Shown here: piece after piece, positions 1-7,535 of the stretch | Layout of the letters: each line of letters starts with the position of its first letter | Position numbering within the stretch: the first letter of the stretch is position 1 | Virus record (IMG/VR): IMGVR_UViG_3300013126_000175 | Span: 1-28,973 of that record | From: a virus | Direction: 5' to 3' (one strand) | Length of the DNA: 28,973 nt | Made by a program: the position numbers and the translations under genes | The notes under the pieces: generated by a model | The model's input: only the letters and a program-made list of their open reading frames with translations | Told to the model about the DNA's origin: nothing | Database searches by the model: none

Positions 1-242
1 CTTGCATTCCCACTCTTATCCAACCATTGACTTACATTGTTGCCACTAAATGTGATGGAGTTGGTATCATTAGCATCTAACCATAGCGAGGTGGATATTT
101 GTGCAGGTGTCCATAAATTTCTACTATCGAATTGCCCATTTATCCTCTCTAAATAATGCTTTCTCCCATCATAAGAACCGGCCTGAGTTCTTCTTTGGTC
201 AGTACCAATATATCCGCTATTTAATCCGTTACCGCTACTCAT
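1..242 (-). CDS. Adhesin/LamG-like structural protein, N-terminal fragment (truncated by window edge)
   Basis: An open frame of 80 codons starts with ATG at 242-240 and runs off the left edge of the window. It begins MSSGNGLNSGYIGTDQRR and later reads TPAQISTSLWLDANDT, then a WLDKSGNA stretch at the truncation. The pattern W-LDA-D-T...V-QWLDKSGN is typical of concanavalin A/LamG-like domains in marine phage tail or fibre proteins (family knowledge from memory). It follows the fibre gene ending at 239, with which its start overlaps by 4 bases, and a TTTATTTATAGC leader precedes the ATG. Placement beside LamG and fibre genes suggests a receptor-binding or virion-surface role. The C-terminal part, and so the real size and function, lies outside the window. 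Confidence 0.75.
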   Translation of the reverse strand, partial: MSSGNGLNSGYIGTDQRRTQAGSYDGRKHYLERINGQFDSRNLWTPAQISTSLWLDANDTNSITFSGNNVSQWLDKSGNA

Positions 243-1123
243 GCTATAAATAAATTAAAGAATTGTAAATCATTTATTACTTGATCTGAAATGTTAGATG
301 CAAAAGAAGCAGTTGTAGAATTATTAGCCCAACTAGCAGTTCCAATAAAAGATCCACTAAAAGATCCTGTGTTATAAGAAGAAGTAAATTGATTAAAAGA
401 AGCAGTAGTAACTAATGAAGAAGTATCCACTGTTCCACCTCCTCCATTTAAAGCAAAAGAAGCAGTTAAAGCAAAAGAACTACTTAAAACAGTCATTGAA
501 CTAGTTTGAGCATTAGTTACAAAACTAGAAGTTTGACTATTTTGAACAAAACTAGATGTTTGACTATTTTGAACAAAGGAACTAGTTTGAGAGTTTTGAA
601 CAAAACTAGAAGTTTGAGAGTTTTGAACAAAGGAACTAGTTTGAGCATTGGTCACAAAGGAACTAGTTTGAGAACTTAGCACATAAGGTGCTAACATTGA
701 ACTAGTAACAGATGTTAGAACATAGTTAGGGGCTAATGATGCTGTTAAAGCATTGTTTGCCCAACTAGCAGTACCTATTAATTGACCAATAAAAGATCCA
801 CTAAAAGATCCAGTATTATATGAAGATGTAAATTGATTTATACTTGAAGTAAACGCGTTAAAACTTGAAGTAGTTACTAAACTGCTAGTATCTATAACCC
901 CACCTGATCCTGTGTCAACTGTAATACTAAATTGGGAAGTATTTCCTTTGGTGAAGGTAATTATATTTCCTACAACTGAGGCTGTGGTTAGAAGTGAGGC
1001 TGTATTAGCACTAGGTAAAATGACTAATGAACCTGTACCATCATAAAAATTAGTTCCATCAGTTTGGACTATTCTTTGATAAGTATTTTCAATATTTTGG
1101 CCTGTTAAATCAGGTAATGCCAT
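239..1123 (-). CDS. Repeat-rich tail fibre-like protein
   Basis: This 294-aa protein is dominated by Ser/Thr, Ala and Asn. Its N-terminus (MALPDLTGQNIENTYQRIVQ...YDGTGS) resembles the opening seen in many marine phage fibre or baseplate-attached proteins. Residues 152-205 are six tandem nine-residue units of the form QTSSFVxNx. A second, longer module with the core NTGSFSGSFIG...TASWANN occurs twice, near residues 103-124 and again near 255-275, the second copy lacking the QLIG insertion. Such beta-rich short repeats are usual in trimeric fibres. No catalytic motif is visible. The gene sits two bases after the 1125-1706 gene and overlaps the next adhesin-like gene by 4 bases, so all are probably co-transcribed. 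Likely role: tail or head fibre subunit, inferred from composition and neighbours. Confidence 0.7.
   Translation of the reverse strand: MALPDLTGQNIENTYQRIVQTDGTNFYDGTGSLVILPSANTASLLTTASVVGNIITFTKGNTSQFSITVDTGSGGVIDTSSLVTTSSFNAFTSSINQFTSSYNTGSFSGSFIGQLIGTASWANNALTASLAPNYVLTSVTSSMLAPYVLSSQTSSFVTNAQTSSFVQNSQTSSFVQNSQTSSFVQNSQTSSFVQNSQTSSFVTNAQTSSMTVLSSSFALTASFALNGGGGTVDTSSLVTTASFNQFTSSYNTGSFSGSFIGTASWANNSTTASFASNISDQVINDLQFFNLFIA
509..670 (-). repeat. Six tandem 27-bp coding repeats in fibre gene
   Basis: Six in-frame 27-bp units encode QTSSFVTNA, four copies of QTSSFVQNS, then QTSSFVTNA again. Degenerate half-units flank the array. The DNA copies differ at synonymous sites (for example ctagaagt versus ctagttt), so it is not a perfect array. 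Confidence 0.9.
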
Positions 1124-1124
1124 A

Positions 1125-1706
1125 TTAGCTTATTTTTGACAACCCTTTTAAAACTCCTTCAATAATCAAACCTATTTGGTTAGGATTTATATTATTCTTT
1201 TTAAGATAAGCTTCAATCAAGTTGTTTAGTTTAACCTTGTTATTAGAAATATTATTTAAATATATATTTTCTTTTTTAAGGAGGCCAATGATTTTTAAAA
1301 TATGTTTATTTTCTTGTATAGACTTGGGTTGAATATAAGGAACCTCATCTATAGTAACTTTAGGTTTAGATTCTGTTATAATAGTAGCTGAGGTTTCTTG
1401 AGATTTAACTTCTACAGTCACTTTTCTAGAAGTTTCAACTGTAAATTTAGATTCCCATGGAGTAAAATAAGTTTCTTCAGCTATAACTTCTAATTTTACA
1501 TTACCTTGAGTATTTTCATCTAAAAGACCTTTTAATTTTTTAATAGGAATTCTACACTTCCCATCAGAAGAAATTTCACCTTTAAAAACTAAAGATAAAT
1601 TTTCAGACTCAATTAATAAACGAGCTTGACTATTTTTAATTGAAGCACCTTCTAATTGAATCTTACATTCAAATACTTCAGTCTTATCAGTAAAAAGTTT
1701 ATACAT
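1125..1706 (-). CDS. Conserved phage structural-type protein, function unknown
   Basis: A 193-aa protein beginning MYKLFTDKTEVFECKI. Residues 1 to about 95 look like an all-beta domain with alternating hydrophobic residues and the conserved-looking stretch LEVIAEETYFTPWESKF. A Thr/Val/Lys-rich linker follows, then a helical C-terminal segment (about 130-193) rich in Asn, Ile and Leu. I recall similar N-terminal domains in other T4-like marine phage genomes, without a function. Its ATG overlaps the stop of the 1706-2023 gene (TAATG), which suggests translational coupling inside the structural operon. The setting beside fibre and LamG genes suggests a virion surface or decoration role, but this is inference. 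Confidence 0.65.
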   Translation of the reverse strand: MYKLFTDKTEVFECKIQLEGASIKNSQARLLIESENLSLVFKGEISSDGKCRIPIKKLKGLLDENTQGNVKLEVIAEETYFTPWESKFTVETSRKVTVEVKSQETSATIITESKPKVTIDEVPYIQPKSIQENKHILKIIGLLKKENIYLNNISNNKVKLNNLIEAYLKKNNINPNQIGLIIEGVLKGLSKIS

Positions 1707-2023
1707 TATAAATCAACTTTAAGGTCAATACCTAACACTTCTTTAGCTACTAGAGCTATGTCTGTTATACGTATTTGTCTATCCACAACTTCTTTGGTTT
1801 CTTTGTATTCTACACCCTCTACCTTACAAAGTAATTTAATAAATTTTTTCTTTTTTTCTTTATCCTTAAAGATAGTTGGTGAAGATTTACCTCCTAAAAG
1901 ATCAGTGATTATTTCTACAATTAAGGCACAGTCATCCCAAGTAAAAGGAGTAATACTTTGGTTAGGGAATGGATTAGATTCCCAAGCAAAATTAGCAGTA
2001 TTCCATTGAAAAGGAGTCCTCAA
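1706..2023 (-). CDS. Small protein of unknown function in the fibre cluster (TTG start)
   Basis: A 105-aa frame whose only reasonable starts are TTG at 2023 or an upstream ATT; no in-frame ATG fits the N-terminus. The first 30 residues are rich in aromatic residues, Asn and Pro (FQWNTANFAW...PFTWDD), followed by a helical, lysine-rich part. The AGTATTTAT box at 2041-2049 lies 17 bases before the TTG, the same spacing as for the portal gene and the 9536-10390 gene, which supports this start. It overlaps the next gene by TAATG. I do not recognise the family; a small virion component is plausible from its neighbours only. Confidence 0.6.
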   Translation of the reverse strand: MRTPFQWNTANFAWESNPFPNQSITPFTWDDCALIVEIITDLLGGKSSPTIFKDKEKKKKFIKLLCKVEGVEYKETKEVVDRQIRITDIALVAKEVLGIDLKVDL

Positions 2024-2040
2024 TTTGATTAAAATTTATT

Positions 2041-2049
2041 ATAAATACT
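2041..2049 (-). promoter_or_regulatory. Recurrent AATATTTAT-type box (variant AGTATTTAT)
   Basis: On the coding strand AGTATTTAT ends 17 bases before the TTG start at 2023. It differs from the consensus at one position and also covers the final codons of the preceding LamG gene. Confidence 0.4.
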
Positions 2050-2744
2050 TACAAACCAAAACGGGGTTTTAAAGCTTCATAGTTTTGAAGAACTTCACTA
2101 GATGATAAAGCTCTATTATAATAGCTTAAAGAATATAAAATTTGGTTAGCATATGTATTAGGTCTAAGATCACCATTAGGTTCTAAAAAAACACCATTTA
2201 CCCATCTATTATTATCAGGTTGAGTTCTAGTTGAAGAAATAGTTTGAGTTTCTATCCAAACTCCATTTATATACAATTGAGCAGTAGTGTTATCAATAAC
2301 AAAATTTAAAAAATAAATATTATTAATATTTAAGTAACTAATACTATTAGTAAGATCATAATCTGCTACAGTACCTATAGTTACTTGAGCTATTTTATCT
2401 TGTTTAATGTTTAGCCAAAACCCAGGTCCATTAAGTCCTCCTCTTGTTGTGATTAAACGAACACCATTAGTAAATGATATAGGTTTAAATATGAATTGCC
2501 AAGTAAAAGATGAAAGAACAGTTGTTGGTACCTGACCTAATTCAACATAATCATTAGTTCCATCAAATTCAAAACCTCCGCTATTTCCACTATTAAAAGT
2601 GGGACCAACTAAAGTAGCATTATAATTATTTTGAGTTAAGTCATACCAAGTTGTACCACTTCCTGGGTAGGATTTATGATTAGCCGCGTCAGCTGAGAAT
2701 ATTAAACTGTCTGATACAACTCTGGGTAAAAATATAAGTGACAT
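2049..2744 (-). CDS. LamG/concanavalin A-like domain protein
   Basis: A 231-aa protein that is nearly one LamG-type (concanavalin A-like) jelly-roll domain. Diagnostic pieces are SLIFSADAANHKSYPGSG near residues 13-30, TTWYDLTQNN, GGFEFDGTNDYVELG and SYYNRALSSSEVLQNYEAL at the C-terminus. This pattern (KSYPGSGTTWxDL...FDGTNDYV...YNRALSxxEVxQNY) is well known in phage tail, fibre or capsid-decoration proteins and usually implies carbohydrate or receptor binding. There is no signal peptide. It follows the larger LamG gene by three bases. Adhesion of the virion to the host surface or to polysaccharide is the likely role. Confidence 0.85.
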   Translation of the reverse strand: MSLIFLPRVVSDSLIFSADAANHKSYPGSGTTWYDLTQNNYNATLVGPTFNSGNSGGFEFDGTNDYVELGQVPTTVLSSFTWQFIFKPISFTNGVRLITTRGGLNGPGFWLNIKQDKIAQVTIGTVADYDLTNSISYLNINNIYFLNFVIDNTTAQLYINGVWIETQTISSTRTQPDNNRWVNGVFLEPNGDLRPNTYANQILYSLSYYNRALSSSEVLQNYEALKPRFGL

Positions 2745-2747
2745 TTT

Positions 2748-3641
2748 TTATAAATTATATTTTCTTCGTTGGATATTAAAGTTATGTTTAACTTCCTCAG
2801 CTGTTAAACCCTTGTTGTAAACAAATAACGAATCTTGATAACCCTGGAATCCTGAATATCTCCATCCCCAAGTCCTCCATCTTCCGTGAAAAGGAAAGAG
2901 AGGATCAGTAGAGGAAGTAGAAGACATATTAAAATAACCAGGGTTAGATCTAGTAGCAAAAGTTAAAAGATTTCCATTCAAATATAAACTACCTGTGCCA
3001 TTTCCTCCCCAATTCCCATTCCATGTGTATGTAATTTGAGCCCAACTTCCAGTCACCATAGAACCAACATTTCTTAAAAGAATTCGATTAGGAGCTACTG
3101 AAGAACTATAACTCATATAGGCAGCTGGTCTTCCACTAAGAAGGCCCATTAAAAATCCTACATTACCCCCAGGGTCAGTATCATTACCTGTATCAGTTCC
3201 ATTCCCAAACATAAAGGTTATATTAACACTATCAACAGAAGTACTAATAATAGTTTCAATTGTGAATCCTTTTGAACTAGTCATCACAGCGTCAAAAAAA
3301 GGTCTAGAAATACCATCATCAGCTATAACATAACTTCCTGTGAGAGATCTATTTTCTAAAAGTGGTGCTACAGTTGTTTGTGATCCATTTGAAAATAGAT
3401 GTTTATATCCTCTAGAATCTAATTCTAATGAAGCTGTAATATTAGATCCTTCAGCAGCACCTGACGGGATTATGCCACCCATCATATTAATAAATTTAAC
3501 ATAATTTGGGAAAGCTGAAGGGATAGAGCCTACAGGATATGGGAAGGATCTAGTATTACCACAATCATAGGCAAATACTAATCCATCCATAATCCTAACA
3601 TTAGTACTTACGGAAGAACCTGTAATATTAATTGAAGACAT
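2748..3641 (-). CDS. LamG-like structural protein
   Basis: A 297-aa protein starting MSSINITGSSVSTNVRIMDGLVFAYDCGNTRSFP; the GLVFAYDCGNTRSFP stretch is the typical opening strand of phage LamG domains. The C-terminus DSLFVYNKGLTAEEVKHNFN matches the closing YNxGLTxEEVxxNF motif of the same fold. The middle is Gly/Ser/Asn-rich (residues about 150-230), with GSLYLNGNLL resembling the central strands. It has no visible enzymatic site. It starts three bases after the PhoH stop and is followed by a second, shorter LamG gene, so the two may be diverged paralogues with different ligands. Virion-surface binding is inferred. Confidence 0.8.
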   Translation of the reverse strand: MSSINITGSSVSTNVRIMDGLVFAYDCGNTRSFPYPVGSIPSAFPNYVKFINMMGGIIPSGAAEGSNITASLELDSRGYKHLFSNGSQTTVAPLLENRSLTGSYVIADDGISRPFFDAVMTSSKGFTIETIISTSVDSVNITFMFGNGTDTGNDTDPGGNVGFLMGLLSGRPAAYMSYSSSVAPNRILLRNVGSMVTGSWAQITYTWNGNWGGNGTGSLYLNGNLLTFATRSNPGYFNMSSTSSTDPLFPFHGRWRTWGWRYSGFQGYQDSLFVYNKGLTAEEVKHNFNIQRRKYNL

Positions 3642-3644
3642 ATT

Positions 3645-4349
3645 TTAATGCTGGTTGGTCAAATTTTCTGCGTAATAATTTCTTAAATCTTCAACAATTT
3701 CATTTCTATGATTAGAAGTTAATGTTAAAGCTTCAAGATGTTTTATTTTTTTAGAGGCAGTATACAAAAATTTAAACCCAGAATCACCTTTCTTTTTTAA
3801 GTCTATTTGATAAGTGTCACCACAAATAATCATTTTAGAACGTAAACCTAAACGGGTTACAATCATCTCCATTTGTTCATGGGTGACATTTTGTGCTTCA
3901 TCTACAATAACACATGAATCAACAAATGTTCTACCTCTCATAAAGGAAACAGGTACAATTTCTATTTTACCATCTGCTATAAGTTTTTCAACTTTTTCTT
4001 TATCAAATAGTATAAATAAATTTTGGTATATGGGTTGAACCCATGGGTCCATTTTTTCACGTAGATCTCCCGGTAAAAATCCAATTTCTTCTTTGGACAC
4101 CGTAGGTCGTGTGATTATTATTTTTTCATAAATTTTACGTAATAATCCGTCAAGAGCAACTTGACAAGCTAACAATGTCTTACCAGAACCTGCTTGACCA
4201 GCTAATAATGTTATGGTGTTATCTAATATTTTTTGTTTAGCTTCTTTTTGTTCTTCGTTTAAATTAACTCTAAATTTAATCGGATTTTTAACTACCTTTT
4301 TTTCTCTAAAAATTTCCTCAGCCTCGGGAGTGTTATTAAAATGAGTCAT
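3645..4349 (-). CDS. phoH: PhoH-like P-loop ATPase
   Basis: A 234-aa PhoH-family protein. Walker A is GQAGSGKT at residues 51-58 and Walker B is VIVDEAQN at 147-154, with the family's RPTVSKEEIGFLPGDLREKM segment at about 81-100 and MRGRTF near 138. PhoH proteins are RNA helicase/ATPase-like and very common in marine phages, where their role is uncertain (possibly RNA metabolism). Length fits the phage form that lacks extra domains. The gene lies just downstream of the capsid terminator and carries its own AATATTTAT box at 4370-4378, so it probably begins a new transcription unit that continues into the LamG and fibre genes. Identity is secure; physiological role is not. Confidence 0.95.
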   Translation of the reverse strand: MTHFNNTPEAEEIFREKKVVKNPIKFRVNLNEEQKEAKQKILDNTITLLAGQAGSGKTLLACQVALDGLLRKIYEKIIITRPTVSKEEIGFLPGDLREKMDPWVQPIYQNLFILFDKEKVEKLIADGKIEIVPVSFMRGRTFVDSCVIVDEAQNVTHEQMEMIVTRLGLRSKMIICGDTYQIDLKKKGDSGFKFLYTASKKIKHLEALTLTSNHRNEIVEDLRNYYAENLTNQH

Positions 4350-4369
4350 AGAACATAAATTTTTTGTTT

Positions 4370-4378
4370 ATAAATATT
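4370..4378 (-). promoter_or_regulatory. AATATTTAT box upstream of phoH
   Basis: Exact AATATTTAT on the coding strand, 20 bases before the phoH ATG. It lies immediately after the gp23 terminator, which is where a new promoter would be needed. Confidence 0.55.
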
Positions 4379-4380
4379 AG

Positions 4381-4410
4381 AAAAAAAGACCCGAAGCTAA
4401 GCTTCGGGTC
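4381..4410 (-). terminator. Intrinsic terminator after major capsid gene
   Basis: A perfect 10-bp stem (GACCCGAAGC with GCTTCGGGTC, 4388-4410) and a 3-base loop is followed on the minus strand by seven T (4387-4381). It sits 30 bases after the gp23 stop codon. It is GC-rich in an AT-rich region, a textbook rho-independent terminator. Confidence 0.93.
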
Positions 4411-4439
4411 CTTTCTAATTAATTTATTAACTTAATCGA

Positions 4440-6092
4440 TTAGAGGGTGTTCAAACCGTTTAAGTAAACCTTACCGTAGTATTCAGGTCTTAACATTTTC
4501 TTAGCGTATCTTGTTAAGAGACCTTTTCTTGGTGTAAAGGTTTCTGGATCATAAACAAGCGGAGTCATGATCAAAGGAATGTATGGTGAGAAGGTAGCAC
4601 CAGTTTCAAGGAACTGTGAACCTCTGTAGCCCATTAAGATTACATTCTCAGTCATGTATGGGTTCTTGTAAACCTCATATCTGTTGTTTAATTGGCCAAT
4701 TTTCTGAACACCAAACGCATACTTCATTTTAGCTGAATCACCATCTGTGTTAGCTGCGAATCCTGGGATTGATTCAAGGATTGTAGCTGCAGTTGGAGAC
4801 AATACTAAGAAGTTAGCGCCACCTCTTAAGGTCAACTGGTGAATCTTGTTACTAACTTTTTGTAGTTTAGTACCAAGAGTTTGGAACCATTGGCCTTGTG
4901 TATTGAAGAATCCACTAGATAAAGCAGCAGGGACTGAAGTAGCTGTAGCAACTGTGTTGTTAACTGCTGACCAGTACTCAACTGTTAGAGCGTTTTCAAT
5001 CAACATACCTAGGATTTCGAGGTCGATTTCCATAGAGATGTATTCACTCATGATGCTTGTCAACTCAGCTTCAGCATCAATGCTATGGTAAGCATTCAAG
5101 TCTTGAGCAAATTCAGGTGTCCAAACAGCTTTTAGCTTTCTGGTTTTAGCAACAATCGCTTCAGACTTCATCTTAACGTTGATTTCTGGGATTGAAATAC
5201 CAGTATCTGAAGTAGCATTAGGGAATGCTGAAGAAGCACCATCCTCAAAATCACCTCTAACATTATCAGCGGGTTGTTTTACATAGTTAACAACGTTTGT
5301 ATTAACATTACCAACACCGGCACTTGAAGAGATGAAGATGTAAACATTACTAGCATCAGCATAGTTGTAAGCTGGGAGTTGTTCAACAACATTAGCAGTT
5401 GAACCGCTGTAAGTAGTAACTGTGTATCCTCTAACACCTTCTAAGTCGGGGTTTGTTAAAAGAGATTGGGGGATTTTGACCTTAACAACAGCACCTGCAG
5501 CTATAGAAGCTGATAGAGCTGAGTCATATCCAACTTCTGACCAAACTGCATCAGAACCAGTAGCTCCTACAGAAGCTGAGAAGATATTGGTTGAGTATGT
5601 CCATCTACCAGCGCCATAAAGACCATCAGTTGGTGAGTTGGTTTGGTCTGTTCTACCATACATAGAACCCGCTCCAAATACATCACCACCAACTGTGAAT
5701 TTACCATCACCTTTTGTAGTTCCATATTGGAAGTCAAGGAAGAAGACTAGACCAGAAGGAAGGTTCATTGGTTGAACACTGACAAAGTCTTTTGCAGCGA
5801 TTTGACCAAATACCTTTCTTACAAGTGGAAGAGCAATACCTGCCCACTGTTCACCAGTACCAGCTGTGAAAGTAGCACCAGCAGCACCAGCACCACCACC
5901 AGTTTGGGAAGTTTCAACAACAAGTTGTTTAGCTTGGTTTTCAAGGATGAGAGCCATGTTATTTCTTTCGGTCTCAGATCCTAAACCTTCTAACAAACCT
6001 GTTTTTTCCCATTTTGAAGCTAATCTAGCAGCGTCGCTTTGAACGACTCTCCAGTTATTAGCACTTTCTAAAAGAGAGTTTAAGTTTGACAT
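4440..6092 (-). CDS. 23: Major capsid protein (gp23-like)
   Basis: A 550-aa protein with the T4-like gp23 N-terminus: SKWEKTGLLEGL near residues 27-38, NNMALILENQAKQLV near 44-58, then a Gly/Ala-rich stretch and the conserved RKVFGQIAAKDFVSVQPMN near 92-110. The C-terminus contains TPLVYDPETFTPRKGLLTRY, another gp23 hallmark. In T4 the N-terminal about 65 residues are removed by the gp21 protease; here ...QLVVE followed by TSQTGGG (near residue 60) is the most likely cut. It follows the scaffold gene by 33 bases with an A-rich leader (AATTAAAAAAACAAA) and no Shine-Dalgarno. It ends at a strong terminator. Codon choice here is less AT-biased than in neighbours, fitting high expression. Confidence 0.97.
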   Translation of the reverse strand: MSNLNSLLESANNWRVVQSDAARLASKWEKTGLLEGLGSETERNNMALILENQAKQLVVETSQTGGGAGAAGATFTAGTGEQWAGIALPLVRKVFGQIAAKDFVSVQPMNLPSGLVFFLDFQYGTTKGDGKFTVGGDVFGAGSMYGRTDQTNSPTDGLYGAGRWTYSTNIFSASVGATGSDAVWSEVGYDSALSASIAAGAVVKVKIPQSLLTNPDLEGVRGYTVTTYSGSTANVVEQLPAYNYADASNVYIFISSSAGVGNVNTNVVNYVKQPADNVRGDFEDGASSAFPNATSDTGISIPEINVKMKSEAIVAKTRKLKAVWTPEFAQDLNAYHSIDAEAELTSIMSEYISMEIDLEILGMLIENALTVEYWSAVNNTVATATSVPAALSSGFFNTQGQWFQTLGTKLQKVSNKIHQLTLRGGANFLVLSPTAATILESIPGFAANTDGDSAKMKYAFGVQKIGQLNNRYEVYKNPYMTENVILMGYRGSQFLETGATFSPYIPLIMTPLVYDPETFTPRKGLLTRYAKKMLRPEYYGKVYLNGLNTL

Positions 6093-6125
6093 TTTGTTTT
6101 TTTAATTGTTTTTAAAAGTTATACA

Positions 6126-7391
6126 TTATAAAATTCCAGCCAATTTTTGGAACCTTTTAATCATTTGATCAGATTCAACAATTGGTTGTTTTGGGGCTAC
6201 ACCTGCAGGTTTTGAAGCCATACCTAATGATTCTTTAATTGAAGATTTTGTAGTAGTTTTAGATACTAATCCTTCATTTAGAGTTTCATAAATGATTTTG
6301 GTTTCTTTTACAGAAGTAGCTCTATCAAAAGCAGACAAAACCTTTACTTTTTGACTTTCGGTCAAATTTTTATTTCTAAAGATCTTATTGACATAAAGAA
6401 GTTTAGAGTTAAGAAGATTAACTTCACTAAGTTCTTGTTGAAGAATTTTGATAGTTTTAAGAGCTTCTTGAAGTTGAGGATTTTCCTCAGAAAGTTTACG
6501 AGTAGCTAAAAGGCCTGATGGATCTTTTGAGATGGTTGCTGGGGCAGGTTCATTACGAATTGCCATAGAAAGAGCATTTTTATAAGGTGTCATATCAGTT
6601 CCACTGAGGGGTTTTCCATTGTTATATTTATCTGCTAGTTCTGCTGCCAGTTCTCTATACACATCAATATATTCAATTTCATTTTTCTCAATATCATCCT
6701 TATATGTTGGGTTTCTCTTTAAAAAGTCTTCAACAAATTCTTTAGCTTTTTGTCCACCTCCTTTGAAAATACCCTTAACAACATCCTTTATACCTTCTTC
6801 AATTTCTTCTTCAGCATCCATTTCCATTTCTTCACCACCTTCTTCTTCTTCACCTTCTTCATCTTCTTCTTCATCAGAAAATTCAACAGGATCACCTCCA
6901 GCTTCTAATTCACCAGATTCAATCATGTCTTCAATAACATCTTCAATAAGAGCTTTTAGCTCATCTTCATCCATCTCGTCAAGGTTGATTTCTTCTTCTA
7001 AGAAGCCAGTGTTAGGGTCCATATCGGCATTAATATTACCGTGTGGGGCGTCCATTTCCTCTTCCATAGTTTCGTCATCTCCCTCTTCGAGTTCTAATTC
7101 AGCTAAGATTTCTTCGAGGTCAAATTCCTCTTCAAGCTCTTCAACTTCATTAGTGCCTTCCATATCATAGCCTTCCTCCATTTCATCTTTATCCATTCTT
7201 ACTTTATCAGCTTCAGCTAAATCATCCTCATCTTCCTCTTCTTCTTCAGCTAAAATCTGGGCAGCAAGCATAGATTTAATTTGTGGGGTAAAAGCTTCTT
7301 CAAGAGCAGCTTTAGCATTAGCCAAAGCAGTCTCTTTAACAGCCTTCGCATCAGCGATAGCTTCTTTCAGCAAATCTCTGTTTGTTGACAT
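6126..7391 (-). CDS. 22: Prohead core scaffolding protein (gp22-like)
   Basis: A 421-aa, extremely acidic protein placed between the prohead protease and major capsid genes, as gp22 is in T4. The N-terminal helix (LLKEAIADAKAVKETALANAKAALEEA, broken at residues 6-32) is Ala/Lys-rich; residues about 50-200 are dominated by runs of Glu and Asp; the C-terminus (about 305-421) is helical with repeated SLG/LxE elements. Many L-x-E sequences (for example LNE followed by G near 370) would be cut by the prohead protease, as in T4 where gp22 is degraded to peptides. An AGGA motif five bases before ATG is one of the few Shine-Dalgarno-like sites here. The identity rests on position, composition and length rather than a motif. 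Confidence 0.85.
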   Translation of the reverse strand: MSTNRDLLKEAIADAKAVKETALANAKAALEEAFTPQIKSMLAAQILAEEEEEDEDDLAEADKVRMDKDEMEEGYDMEGTNEVEELEEEFDLEEILAELELEEGDDETMEEEMDAPHGNINADMDPNTGFLEEEINLDEMDEDELKALIEDVIEDMIESGELEAGGDPVEFSDEEEDEEGEEEEGGEEMEMDAEEEIEEGIKDVVKGIFKGGGQKAKEFVEDFLKRNPTYKDDIEKNEIEYIDVYRELAAELADKYNNGKPLSGTDMTPYKNALSMAIRNEPAPATISKDPSGLLATRKLSEENPQLQEALKTIKILQQELSEVNLLNSKLLYVNKIFRNKNLTESQKVKVLSAFDRATSVKETKIIYETLNEGLVSKTTTKSSIKESLGMASKPAGVAPKQPIVESDQMIKRFQKLAGIL

Positions 7392-7415
7392 TTTGTTCCT
7401 AAAATTTTTTGTGTT

Positions 7416-7446
7416 AAGAAAATACGCTTATTAAAAGAGAAGCGTA
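7416..7446 (-). terminator. Terminator-like hairpin in gp21-gp22 gap (second of two)
   Basis: A 7-bp stem, TACGCTT with AAGCGTA (7423-7446), has a 10-base loop and is followed on the minus strand by TTTTCTT. It lies about 25 bases before the scaffold ATG, so it could equally be an mRNA-stabilising or processing hairpin of the gp22-gp23 message. Confidence 0.5.
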
Positions 7447-7458
7447 ATAGTAGTTAAT

Positions 7459-7491
7459 AAAAAAAATGCTACATAAGTAGGTTGGTAGCAT
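7459..7491 (-). terminator. Intrinsic terminator-like hairpin after prohead protease (first of two)
   Basis: A perfect 7-bp stem (ATGCTAC with GTAGCAT, 7466-7491) and 12-base loop is followed on the minus strand by eight T (7466-7459, overlapping the stem end). It lies about 45 bases after the gp21 stop. Confidence 0.65.
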
Positions 7492-7535
7492 ATTATGTTA
7501 ATACATATAACAGAAAGAATCAAAACATGATTCTC

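Noticed and set aside
509-670. Tandem repeats as a CRISPR array
   Set aside because: Units are contiguous 27-bp in-frame coding repeats without spacers.
1656-2009. Plus-strand frame of 117 aa
   Set aside because: Overlaps two coherent minus-strand genes; composition looks like an antisense shadow.
4370-4378. Reading TATAAATA on the plus strand as a T4 late promoter pointing rightward
   Set aside because: All genes run leftward and all copies sit just before minus-strand starts, so the coding-strand AATATTTAT reading is preferred.
6619-7170. 183-aa serine-rich frame on the plus strand
   Set aside because: It is the mirror of the acidic GAA/GAT-rich scaffold gene (Glu codons give Ser/Phe antisense); no independent support.
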